Shown: positions 1 to 5,687, numbered from the stretch's first letter. The stretch is 5,802 nt of DNA from an uncultured Burkholderiales bacterium (GCA_903925445.1 CAIYFE010000135.1:1-5802), one strand, 5' to 3'. Translations and numbers: made by a program. The notes: generated from the sequence alone by a model not told the origin.

Positions 1-16
1 CAAGAACGTGTTCCAT
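1..16 (-). CDS. atpE: ATP synthase F0 subunit c, N-terminal fragment (cut by window edge)
   Basis: Only the first five codons are inside the window; they read MEHVL, a typical start for the betaproteobacterial subunit c, the proteolipid that forms the rotating membrane ring of the F0 motor. The ATG lies at 16-14. A good ribosome binding site, AGGAG, sits at 28-24 with 7 nt before the start. The gene lies 48 nt downstream of the atpB stop codon, which is the normal atpB-atpE order of bacterial ATP synthase operons. The identity rests on position, the start peptide and the strong ribosome site; the body of the protein is not visible. Confidence 0.8.
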
Positions 17-64
17 TTTGTTGCTCCTATGAATGGATTGAGTGAAGAAAATTAAAAACCGAAA

Positions 65-934
65 TCAATGCGCGTCGTGCGCTTGACCGATGTACACCAG
101 CGTCAACATCATGAAGATGAAGGCCTGCAATGTAATGATCAAAATGTGGAAGATGGCCCAAATTGAACCGGCAATGATGTGACCAATGGGCAACAAGATG
201 CCAGGCAAAGTAGCAGCAGCAGCGCTGCCCATCAAGGCGATCAACATGAACACCAGTTCGCCCGCATACATGTTGCCGAAAAGTCGCATGCAGTGAGACA
301 CGGTTTTGGCTGCGAACTCGATCATTTGCATGATGAAGTTGATTGGCCAGAGCAAAGGATGCGCACCAAAGGGCGCACAAAACAGCTCATGCACCCAGCC
401 GCCCAAGCCTTTGATCTTGATGTTGTAGAACACACAAATCAGCAAGACCGAGGTAGACAAACCCAATGTTGTGGACAAGTCAGCAGAAGGCACAACACGC
501 AAGAAAGCATGATGCTCATCGCCGCCATTCGCCTCAAAAACCAGTTTCCAAATCGAAGGCAGCAAGTCAACGGGCAACAAGTCCATGGCGTTCATCATGA
601 AAATCCAGACGAACACGGTCAACGCCAAAGGCGCAACCAACTTGCGGCTTTGCGCGTTGTGAATGATGCCTTTGGCTTGGCTGTCTACCATTTCGACCAA
701 GATTTCTACAGCCGCTTGAAAGCGCGTAGGAACGCCAGCCGAAGCACTCTTTGCAGCGCGCCACAAAAAGAAGCAAGTCACCACACCCAAGAGCACAGCC
801 CAAAAGATCGAGTCAAGGTTGTACACAGAAAAGTCAATGACCCCAGCCATTGGCTTGTTTTGCAAATGCGTCAAGTGGTGAACGATGTATTCACCCGCTG
901 TTGGACCTTGTTCTACGACTTGTTCGACAGACAT
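65..934 (-). CDS. atpB: ATP synthase F0 subunit a
   Basis: Subunit a of the F1Fo ATP synthase (289 aa), the inner-membrane stator protein that carries protons to and from the c ring. The family hallmark is present: the helix RLFGNMYAGELVF at residues 217-229, with essential Arg217 (equivalent to E. coli R210) and Glu226 (E219 equivalent). Near the C-terminus WAIFHILIITLQAFIFM carries His263 and Gln270 (H245 and Q252 equivalents). Several hydrophobic segments are visible, for example at about 42-58, 101-119, 157-171 and 228-252. The frame stays open further upstream to 1042, inside atpI, but the start chosen is ATG at 934, giving MSVEQVVEQG. This leaves atpI 14 nt upstream and a weak ribosome site, GAAGAG, 7 nt before the ATG. 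It is co-transcribed with atpI and atpE. No damage is seen. Confidence 0.97.
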   Translation of the reverse strand: MSVEQVVEQGPTAGEYIVHHLTHLQNKPMAGVIDFSVYNLDSIFWAVLLGVVTCFFLWRAAKSASAGVPTRFQAAVEILVEMVDSQAKGIIHNAQSRKLVAPLALTVFVWIFMMNAMDLLPVDLLPSIWKLVFEANGGDEHHAFLRVVPSADLSTTLGLSTSVLLICVFYNIKIKGLGGWVHELFCAPFGAHPLLWPINFIMQMIEFAAKTVSHCMRLFGNMYAGELVFMLIALMGSAAAATLPGILLPIGHIIAGSIWAIFHILIITLQAFIFMMLTLVYIGQAHDAH

Positions 935-948
935 TCGTTTGCTCTTCG

Positions 949-1422
949 TTAATTGGTGGCTGGGTAAAACACCCGACGCATGCCGAGCGCTAACCAATAC
1001 ACCTTCATCGTCACAATCAGACCCGCCAACATGGCAGGCCAACTCAAATCATTCAGCAAGCGTGGCGCCGCAAACAACATTGCGACCGTCAAGCCCACTT
1101 TCACCATTTCCCACAAGAAGAAACCAAAAACCGCAGCGCCTGCGTTGGCCGAAGCCAGCCGTCCAGTCAGACCCCGCGCAAACAAAGCCGCCGGCAATAT
1201 GACCGACGCCGATCCGAACAGCGCCGACCTTGCGACGGATGCTTGCCCAGACACCCAACCCACGCCCAACGCCAGTAAGAGTCCAACAATGACTTGAACC
1301 CCAACCACGCGCCAAACTGAAAGTAAAGGCTGACGTTTGCGTAACTCTTGCACCTGTTCGGCGCTCAAGGGCACAACGACTTCTTGTGTATCTTCTTGAT
1401 CGTTTGGAAGTATTCTGGTCAT
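949..1422 (-). CDS. atpI: ATP synthase subunit I (AtpI family)
   Basis: Small four-helix membrane protein (157 aa) encoded first in the ATP synthase operon. Family members are thought to help assemble the c ring or to aid Mg2+ supply; they are not part of the finished enzyme. The first 37 residues are polar, followed by hydrophobic segments at about 38-57, 64-82, 97-118 and 127-148, with an acidic residue in the third (FFLWEMVKVG, 101-110). Length and topology fit the betaproteobacterial family. The ATG at 1422 has no clear Shine-Dalgarno sequence. The gene ends 14 nt before atpB, as expected in one operon. Sequence conservation in this family is low, so the call rests on topology, length and position directly before atpB. 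Confidence 0.88.
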   Translation of the reverse strand: MTRILPNDQEDTQEVVVPLSAEQVQELRKRQPLLSVWRVVGVQVIVGLLLALGVGWVSGQASVARSALFGSASVILPAALFARGLTGRLASANAGAAVFGFFLWEMVKVGLTVAMLFAAPRLLNDLSWPAMLAGLIVTMKVYWLALGMRRVFYPATN

Positions 1423-1469
1423 GTTTGTTTACGCCCAGGTTACATCCGTGCAATCTTGCAAAGCCTGCT

Positions 1470-1475
1470 ATTGTA
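1470..1475 (-). promoter_or_regulatory. Candidate -10 box of the ATP synthase operon promoter
   Basis: On the minus strand this reads TACAAT, five of six bases matching the sigma-70 -10 consensus. It would start transcription near 1463 and leave a leader of about 40 nt before atpI. No good -35 hexamer lies 16-18 nt upstream; that stretch is A/T-rich (ATAAAA). It lies in the only gap where the operon promoter can be. Confidence 0.35.
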
Positions 1476-1517
1476 CGTGATAACACATAGGTTTTTATAC
1501 CCAACTACCCCAAGAGC

Positions 1518-1523
1518 GATAAT
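1518..1523 (+). promoter_or_regulatory. Candidate -10 box directly before ybeD (possible leaderless start)
   Basis: GATAAT, five of six to TATAAT, lies exactly 6 nt before the ybeD ATG. Transcription from it would begin at or beside the A of the start codon, so the mRNA would have no leader. This fits the lack of a usable ribosome site: the only purine run, GAGG at 1525-1528, is one base from the ATG. No convincing -35 is seen at 1494-1500. Confidence 0.33.
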
Positions 1524-1529
1524 TGAGGC

Positions 1530-1823
1530 ATGACAACGCCCCCCTCATTGCCCCCCAATCCCCGTCAAGATTCGCTGATTGAGTACCCCAGTCTTTTTCC
1601 CATCAAGGTCATGGGGGAAAACGTGAATGGGTTTGTGCACGCCATCACCCACATCGCCGAGCAGTTTGACCCTACGTTTGACGCCAGCACCATCGAACTG
1701 CGCGACAGCAAGGGCGGTAAGTATTTAGGCGTCACCATCACGGTCACCGCCACCAGCCGCGAGCAACTTGACGAGCTCTACCGCACCTTGACCACCCACC
1801 CCATGGTCAAAGTGGTGCTTTGA
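1530..1823 (+). CDS. ybeD: DUF493 / YbeD-family protein
   Basis: Small cytoplasmic protein (97 aa) of the DUF493/YbeD family, which has an ACT-like alpha/beta fold and no settled biochemical role. The family core is clear: SLIEYPSLFPIKVMGENVNG at residues 15-34, then a helix around FVHAITHIAEQFDP, the strand GKYLGVTITVTATS, a helix around EQLDELYRTLTTHP, and the last strand MVKVVL. In many proteobacteria ybeD lies directly before lipB, as here, where the two are 3 nt apart. That suggests a link to lipoate attachment, still an inference. The ATG at 1530 is the first start after an in-frame stop at 1524-1526. The proline-rich N-terminus (residues 4-11) is the variable part of the family. Confidence 0.92.
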   Translation: MTTPPSLPPNPRQDSLIEYPSLFPIKVMGENVNGFVHAITHIAEQFDPTFDASTIELRDSKGGKYLGVTITVTATSREQLDELYRTLTTHPMVKVVL

Positions 1824-1826
1824 TTC

Positions 1827-2507
1827 ATGCAAGTTGCGTTTTTAGGTCAAGTGGCCTACGAACCCACTTATGAAGCCATGCAGCGCTTCAGCACTGAGCG
1901 CGACGCCAACACCGACGACGAACTTTGGATATGTGAGCACCCACCAACTTTCACGCAAGGCTTGGCTGGACTGGACGGTCACGTGCTGGCAGCTGGCGAC
2001 ATTGCGGTGATCAAAACCAATCGCGGCGGACAAGTCACCTACCACGGCCCCGGGCAAGTCGTGGCGTATCCGTTGCTGAACTTGCAACGCGCGGGCTACT
2101 TTGTCAAAGAATATGTCTACCGTCTGGAAGAAGCCGTCATTCGCACGCTTGCCCATGTGGGCGTGACGGGGCACCGCGTGGCGGGTGCGCCAGGCATTTA
2201 TGTGCGGCTTGACGATCCGCACGGCCACGCATTGCTGGCACAGCGCCCGCAGCACGGCGCCAACACATCACCGGACTTCACAGGCTTGGGCAAGATTGCT
2301 GCGTTGGGCATCAAAGTCAGCCGCCATTGCACGTACCACGGCTTGGCTTTGAACGTGGCCATGGACTTATCTCCCTTTGAACGCATCAACCCCTGCGGCT
2401 ATCAGGGTTTGAAAACAGTGGATCTTTCTACAATCGGCGTTTCGATCAGCTGGCAAGAAGCCGCTGAAGTTTTGAGCCAAAAGCTCGTCACTCACCTCGC
2501 GCCTTAA
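1827..2507 (+). CDS. lipB: Lipoyl(octanoyl) transferase
   Basis: Cytoplasmic enzyme (226 aa) that moves an octanoyl group from octanoyl-acyl carrier protein to a lysine of lipoyl domains, the first step of endogenous lipoate synthesis. The family signature RGGQVTYHGPGQ is at residues 66-77. The catalytic pair is present: Lys156 in GLGKIAALGIKV and Cys190 in NPCGYQG, 34 residues apart as in E. coli LipB (K135, C169). The substrate-pocket segment HCTYHGLALNV is at 167-177. A polar stretch at about 129-150 is longer than in the E. coli protein; I believe such an insert is common in this bacterial group. It begins 3 nt after ybeD with only a weak ribosome site, so translational coupling to ybeD is likely. 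lipA follows after 17 nt. Confidence 0.97.
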   Translation: MQVAFLGQVAYEPTYEAMQRFSTERDANTDDELWICEHPPTFTQGLAGLDGHVLAAGDIAVIKTNRGGQVTYHGPGQVVAYPLLNLQRAGYFVKEYVYRLEEAVIRTLAHVGVTGHRVAGAPGIYVRLDDPHGHALLAQRPQHGANTSPDFTGLGKIAALGIKVSRHCTYHGLALNVAMDLSPFERINPCGYQGLKTVDLSTIGVSISWQEAAEVLSQKLVTHLAP

Positions 2508-2524
2508 ATCTGGCGCCTGACACC

Positions 2525-3517
2525 ATGACCAATTCCAACAACGAAGTGGTGCGCGAAGCGCAATCTGTTGACACTTACAACGCATCGGCCAAGCAAAAAG
2601 CGGCGGCCAAGCTCTCGCGCATTCCTGTCAAAGTTGAGCAAGGTGAGGTTTTGAAAAAACCCGACTGGATTCGCGTCAAAGCAGGCTCTCCAGGCACACG
2701 GTTTTACGAAATCAAAGATGTGCTGCGCGCCAACAAATTGGTCACGGTGTGCGAAGAAGCCAGCTGCCCCAACATTGGCGAATGCTTTGGCAAAGGTACT
2801 GCCACGTTCATGATCATGGGCGACAAGTGCACCCGCCGCTGCCCGTTTTGCGACGTCGGCCACGGCCGCCCCGACCCTCTGGATGTGAACGAGCCTGAAA
2901 ACTTAGCCAACACCATTGCAGCCCTCAAACTGAGTTATGTGGTGATCACCAGCGTCGACCGCGACGACTTGCGCGACGGTGGCAGCCAGCATTTTGTGGA
3001 TTGCATTCGCCGCACGCGAGCGCTGTCGCCCAACACACAAATTGAAATTTTGACGCCCGACTTTCGAGGCCGCGACGATCGCGCGCTTGAAATACTCAAA
3101 GCGGCGCCGCCAGATGTCATGAACCACAACTTGGAAACCGTGCCACGCTTGTACAAAGAGGCGCGCCCAGGCAGCGATTACCAATTCAGCCTCAACCTGC
3201 TCAAAAAATTCAAGGCCCTGTTCCCCCACGTGCCCACCAAAAGCGGCTTGATGGTGGGTTTGGGTGAAACCGATGAGGAAATCTTAGAGGTCATGCGCGA
3301 CATGCGCGCACACAACATCGACATGTTGACGATTGGCCAATACCTTGCCCCCAGCAACGCACACATTCCCGTTCGTCGCTACGTGCATCCTGACACCTTC
3401 AAAATGTTTGAAGCCAAGGCCTATGAAATGGGCTTCAGCCATGCAGCTGTGGGCGCGATGGTTCGCAGTTCTTACCATGCGGATCAGCAAGCGCATGGGG
3501 TGGTGGCGGGTCACTAA
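2525..3517 (+). CDS. lipA: Lipoyl synthase (radical SAM)
   Basis: Radical-SAM enzyme (330 aa) that inserts two sulfur atoms into protein-bound octanoyl chains made by LipB, giving the lipoyl cofactor. Both iron-sulfur sites are visible. The auxiliary [4Fe-4S] cluster uses C76, C81 and C87 (CEEASCPNIGEC) plus a serine of the C-terminal RSSY motif at 314-317. The radical-SAM cluster uses C102, C106 and C109 (CTRRCPFC). Other family blocks are DVGHGRPDPLD (110-120), ITSVDRDDLRDGGS (141-154) and MNHNLETVPRLY (199-210). About 45 N-terminal residues are poorly conserved and Lys/Ala-rich. The ATG at 2525 has no Shine-Dalgarno sequence, so expression probably depends on coupling with lipB. The reading frame is intact. 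Confidence 0.98.
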   Translation: MTNSNNEVVREAQSVDTYNASAKQKAAAKLSRIPVKVEQGEVLKKPDWIRVKAGSPGTRFYEIKDVLRANKLVTVCEEASCPNIGECFGKGTATFMIMGDKCTRRCPFCDVGHGRPDPLDVNEPENLANTIAALKLSYVVITSVDRDDLRDGGSQHFVDCIRRTRALSPNTQIEILTPDFRGRDDRALEILKAAPPDVMNHNLETVPRLYKEARPGSDYQFSLNLLKKFKALFPHVPTKSGLMVGLGETDEEILEVMRDMRAHNIDMLTIGQYLAPSNAHIPVRRYVHPDTFKMFEAKAYEMGFSHAAVGAMVRSSYHADQQAHGVVAGH

Positions 3518-3549
3518 CTCGAACTCAACGGTAAATTATCGATGTTGGC

Positions 3550-3714
3550 TCATTTGAAAACTTCGCCAGTCTGAAGAGAATACTCGGCAAAAGTTTCAGC
3601 ACAAAGCCTCTTAACGTACCACGGGGTTGAAGTTGTCTCGCTTCGGGATTGAATACCCTCGCCAGCAAGGCCAACCCGATCTTGCCTCGACGCTTGTTCG
3701 GGGTGTTCACCCGC
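3550..3714 (-). other. Open minus-strand stretch downstream of the remnant
   Basis: After the TAA at 3717-3715 the same frame continues open for 54 codons, ending at TGA 3552-3550. Its last part looks protein-like (TPWYVKRLCAETFAEYSLQ) but has no ATG and matches no family I know. It could be the former C-terminal part of the decayed gene, cut off by a nonsense change, or chance. A competing frame over 3525-3710 is also open, which weakens the case. Confidence 0.2.
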
Positions 3715-4035
3715 TTACGGCGTTGCTGGATACAACTTCTTGATCACGCCCTCCAATGTTACGGCACGCCCCGGATCGACTTTTTTAACCTGCGCCAACA
3801 AAGCCTGCATGCTTTCGCTCAACACGGGTTTTCCTGACGCATCCTTGTTTATCGAATTTTGGACTTACCACGTAACGATAGACAAACTCGAGCCTCAAAT
3901 TGAGGCGCGTTCATGTTGCCGAACCGCCGCTTCAAGTGCTGAAGGTTGACCCTGCGCATTTGCCACTACGACAAACGTCAATGGCCCCAATGCAATGAAA
4001 CGCCACTGATCGCGTTTGTTTTTTTCTGAAGCCAC
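3715..4035 (-). pseudogene. Decayed protein-coding remnant, family not recognised
   Basis: Three protein-like pieces lie in order on the minus strand. Piece A, from a GTG at 4035, reads RDQWRFIALGPLTFVVV, then ANAQGQPSALEAAVRQ, and hits a TGA at 3897-3895. Piece B is in another frame (3910-3842) and contains LRLEFVYRYVVSPKFDKQ. Piece C is back in the first frame (3843-3718): DASGKPVLSESMQALLAQ, then VKKVDPGRAVTLEGVIKKLY and PATP before a TAA at 3717-3715. The break between B and C is a one-base shift near 3844. Candidate ribosome bases (CAGG) precede the GTG. Together they would make a protein of about 105 residues with mixed polar and hydrophobic blocks. I do not recognise the family. Two compensating frame changes plus stops suggest a dead gene; a sequencing error or chance cannot be ruled out. 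Confidence 0.42.
3998..4025 (+). terminator. Weak terminator-like hairpin with T tract (plus strand)
   Basis: AAACGC at 3998-4003 pairs with GCGTTT at 4012-4017 around an 8-nt loop, followed by G and seven T (4019-4025). The stem is short and half A/T. It lies about 480 nt after the lipA stop and could end read-through from the lipoate operon, since no better terminator is seen nearer. It also falls inside the decayed minus-strand gene, so it may be incidental. Confidence 0.28.
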
Positions 4036-4070
4036 GTTTCGCACCTGTCTTTGTGAGATGCGAATTGCAT

Positions 4071-4140
4071 TTTTATATAAATAAAAAGTACCGAAAATTA
4101 GCATCTAATGTTTAATAATTTTATAGTTCACTTTGTACTT
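4071..4140. other. AT-rich stretch
   Basis: Only 13 of 70 bases are G or C, far below the neighbouring genes. It contains TATATAAATAAAAAG and TTTAATAATTTTATAG. It lies upstream of the decayed minus-strand gene and could have been its promoter region, or it marks a junction of transferred DNA. No complete -35/-10 pair is convincing. Confidence 0.5.
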
Positions 4141-4238
4141 CTGTGCCTTATCACAATGCCATGAGCTCACCCACAGATTGCGCTTACAGGTGTCGCTCTG
4201 TCGGTTTGCTGCTGCAATGCAATCACAAAAATTTCTAT

Positions 4239-4261
4239 AGCTTTTCTAAGCTCAGCTGAGC
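4239..4261. repeat. Overlapping hairpin and 12-bp perfect palindrome after lysR
   Basis: GCTCAGCTGAGC at 4250-4261 is a perfect palindrome beginning 3 nt after the lysR stop codon. It overlaps a second hairpin, AGCTT/AAGCT with a TTCT loop, at 4239-4252. On the minus strand the second hairpin is followed by ATAGAAATTTTTG, with five T at 4230-4234. This could be a weak transcription terminator for lysR, possibly with two alternative folds. Confidence 0.35.
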
Positions 4262-4263
4262 AT

Positions 4264-5157
4264 TCATAGGGTAACTGGCGTCAGAAACTCTTGCCAAAAA
4301 TCAAGACACGCTCGAATTTTGGGCAGACGATGCCTTTCTTGAAGCATGACCCCATAAATGGGAATTGCTTCTTGAACAAAATATTTTTGTAAAACAGGCA
4401 CCAGCTGACCGCTTTGTATGAACGGTTTGGCAACAACATCCATGAGTCGGGTAATACCGACTCCATGAATTGCCATGCTCAGCAGAACTGCGGAGTTGTC
4501 GCTGCGAGTTTGCCCTTTGACTTGGTACACCGATTTTTCATCCAACCGCTGCCAAGCATTCATCACAGGTGCGCGACTGTTGGCGATCAACTGGTGTTCG
4601 TTCAAATCTTTAGGTGTTTTGGGAGTTCCGTACTGTCGAAGATAGCTCGGCGCCGCGTACAAAGAGCGACTGGCAATGCCAATTTGACGGGCGACCAGTA
4701 AATCACTTTGAACACTTCCCGTGCGAATGGCAACATCAATTCCATCACGGGCCATGTCAGCAATTCGATCATCTGCTGCAACGTCTATGTGAATGTTTGG
4801 ATGTTTTTCACGCAAACCAATAAGACTTGGGGCAATCACGGCTTGTGCAATCGATGGGCTTGCACCCACTCGCACCCAACCGCTGGGACCGCCGATTTTT
4901 CCTGTCAACTCGCTGCTTAACTCATCGGTGGTTTCTAGAAGTCGTTTGCCAAATATCAGAAATGTGTCACCTTCATCTGTCAGGCTCAATCCGTGCGTTG
5001 TCCTGTGCACCAATCGAACGCCACAAGCAGCTTCCAATCTGGCCAGTGATCGTGTGACGTGACTCACTGGCACATCTTTCTCCCGCGCAGCTGCGGATAA
5101 GGTCCCAAGCTCTGCCACGCGCGCGAATAGCGCAAGATCTTCTAAATGAAACTTCAT
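4264..5157 (-). CDS. LysR-family transcriptional regulator (CrgA-like group)
   Basis: DNA-binding regulator of 297 aa, normal for the LysR family. The winged helix-turn-helix covers residues 5-63: LEDLALFARVAELGTLSAAA, then the recognition helix around VSHVTRSLARLE (31-42) and the wing RLVHRTTHGLSLTDEG. A linker helix follows to about residue 88. The effector-binding domain starts near residue 95 (VRVGAS) and shows DVAIRTG (141-147) and HGVGITRLMDVVAKPFI (231-247), typical of the CrgA-like subgroup. The ATG at 5157 begins MKFHLEDL, as expected for this group. It has no Shine-Dalgarno sequence, but a TAATAT box ends 6 nt upstream. It is divergent from the tautomerase gene across 137 bp, the classic arrangement for a LysR regulator and its target. 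The effector cannot be told from sequence. The call is firm for the family only. Confidence 0.95.
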   Translation of the reverse strand: MKFHLEDLALFARVAELGTLSAAAREKDVPVSHVTRSLARLEAACGVRLVHRTTHGLSLTDEGDTFLIFGKRLLETTDELSSELTGKIGGPSGWVRVGASPSIAQAVIAPSLIGLREKHPNIHIDVAADDRIADMARDGIDVAIRTGSVQSDLLVARQIGIASRSLYAAPSYLRQYGTPKTPKDLNEHQLIANSRAPVMNAWQRLDEKSVYQVKGQTRSDNSAVLLSMAIHGVGITRLMDVVAKPFIQSGQLVPVLQKYFVQEAIPIYGVMLQERHRLPKIRACLDFWQEFLTPVTL

Positions 5158-5163
5158 GCATCG

Positions 5164-5169
5164 ATATTA
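5164..5169 (-). promoter_or_regulatory. Candidate -10 box directly before lysR (possible leaderless start)
   Basis: On the minus strand this reads TAATAT, four of six to TATAAT, with exactly 6 nt before the lysR ATG, so transcription could start at the A of the start codon. No Shine-Dalgarno sequence is present. A poor -35 (TTACCG, minus strand, 5191-5186) lies 16 nt upstream and overlaps the putative regulator boxes, which would allow autorepression. Confidence 0.32.
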
Positions 5170-5236
5170 CTTGTTTTGCAAAAAACGGTAAGCCAATTTG
5201 CAATTAACTCGATTTCCCACTTGCGGATAACTCAAT
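5167..5236. promoter_or_regulatory. Putative regulator-binding boxes in the lysR/tautomerase gap
   Basis: Three TTGC cores lie in the same direction at 5176-5179, 5198-5201 and 5221-5224, spaced 22 and 23 bp, about two helical turns. The first two share TTTGCAA (5175-5181 and 5197-5203). The second and third match at 12 of 16 positions (5198-5213 and 5221-5236, both with TAACTC). The first lies in the palindrome TTTTGCAAAA (5174-5183), flanked by TTAC at 5167 and GTAA at 5188. Repeated, helically phased sites between a LysR gene and its divergent target are typical of LysR operators, but the binding is inferred. Confidence 0.4.
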
Positions 5237-5294
5237 AAAGTTCAGTCCTTCGAATCATCACAACCGTCAAATTAACCAGCGAAGGAAGAAACCT

Positions 5295-5687
5295 ATGCCA
5301 ATTCTTAACGTCAAAGTCAGCGGCCATGCCTCACCCAAACGCAGTCAAGACATTGCGCACATGCTGTCCCTACACACACAAAACATCTTGCACAAAAAAC
5401 CTGAGTTGATTGCCATCACCATCACTTATCTTGATCCTGAACATTGGATAGTGGGTGGTCAAACATTGTTTGCACAAAACAAGTCCAGCATTTACTTGGA
5501 CATCAAAGTGACGGACGAAACAAATACCAAAGACGAAAAGGCTGCTTACATTCAAGCGGTCTTCAACAGCTTTGAAACGCTGCTAGGTGACTTGCACCCC
5601 GAAAGTTATATTTATGTGCAAGACGTGCGCGCCACAGCTTATGGCTACGGGGGCTTGACGCAAGAACATCGCTATCAACACGCATGA
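5295..5687 (+). CDS. Tautomerase-family protein, two-repeat (fused 4-OT-like)
   Basis: Cytoplasmic protein of 130 aa in the tautomerase superfamily, whose members use the amino-terminal proline, exposed after removal of Met1, as catalytic base in keto-enol shifts. Pro2 is present in MPILNVKVSG. The length is about twice that of 4-oxalocrotonate tautomerase (about 62 aa), and two beta-alpha-beta units can be aligned. The first runs ILNVKVSG to HWIVGG (3-55); the second runs IYLDIKVTDETNTKDEK to YGYGG (66-120). Each ends in the family's W/Y-x-x-GG-type hairpin. Only the first unit has the catalytic proline. The start is well supported: AGGA at 5283-5286 lies 8 nt before the ATG. The stop overlaps the next gene's start (ATGA). 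The substrate is unknown; aromatic-ring cleavage products or halogenated acids are known substrates of relatives. Confidence 0.88.
   Translation: MPILNVKVSGHASPKRSQDIAHMLSLHTQNILHKKPELIAITITYLDPEHWIVGGQTLFAQNKSSIYLDIKVTDETNTKDEKAAYIQAVFNSFETLLGDLHPESYIYVQDVRATAYGYGGLTQEHRYQHA

Larger units (their letters stand above)
3518..4263. other. 746-bp region without an intact gene, between lipA and lysR
   Basis: No complete gene with a credible start is seen on either strand. From left to right it holds a short open minus-strand stretch (3550-3714), a probable decayed minus-strand gene (3715-4035), a weak plus-strand terminator-like hairpin inside that remnant (3998-4025), a very AT-rich stretch (4071-4140), about 100 bp with nothing recognisable, and a hairpin cluster next to the lysR stop (4239-4261). 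Several open frames of 60-70 codons exist here but show no family features. Confidence 0.7.

Noticed and set aside
179..952. Plus-strand open frame of 257 codons opposite atpB
   Set aside because: It lies wholly antisense to well-conserved atpB, is rich in Gln, His and Arg as expected of a shadow frame, and has no ribosome site or family features.
935..1042. Upstream extension of atpB by 36 codons
   Set aside because: The extension overlaps atpI out of frame, and MSVEQ at 934 is the natural start with a weak ribosome site 7 nt upstream.
885..1297. Two plus-strand frames of about 105 codons opposite atpI
   Set aside because: They are antisense to atpI, have low complexity (Ser, Thr, Pro, Ala) and no supported start.
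2499..2516. Hairpin GCGCC/GGCGC across the lipB stop
   Set aside because: The 5-bp stem has an 8-nt loop and no T tract; it is too weak to call a terminator within an operon.
2903..3229. Minus-strand frames inside lipA
   Set aside because: They are shadows of lipA, which has all its catalytic cysteines in the plus-strand frame.
3649..3949. Plus-strand frames of 62 and 69 codons after lipA
   Set aside because: They lack ribosome sites and family features, and they overlap the more protein-like minus-strand pieces.
4155..4259. Short plus-strand peptide frame (MSSPTDCAYRC...) between the AT-rich stretch and lysR
   Set aside because: About 33 codons, no ribosome site, no recognisable motif; length is within chance.
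3518..4263. Insertion sequence or integrase remnant
   Set aside because: No terminal inverted repeats, target-site duplication or transposase motifs could be found in the region.
4414..5062. Several plus-strand frames opposite lysR
   Set aside because: They are antisense to an intact LysR gene of normal length and show no features of their own.
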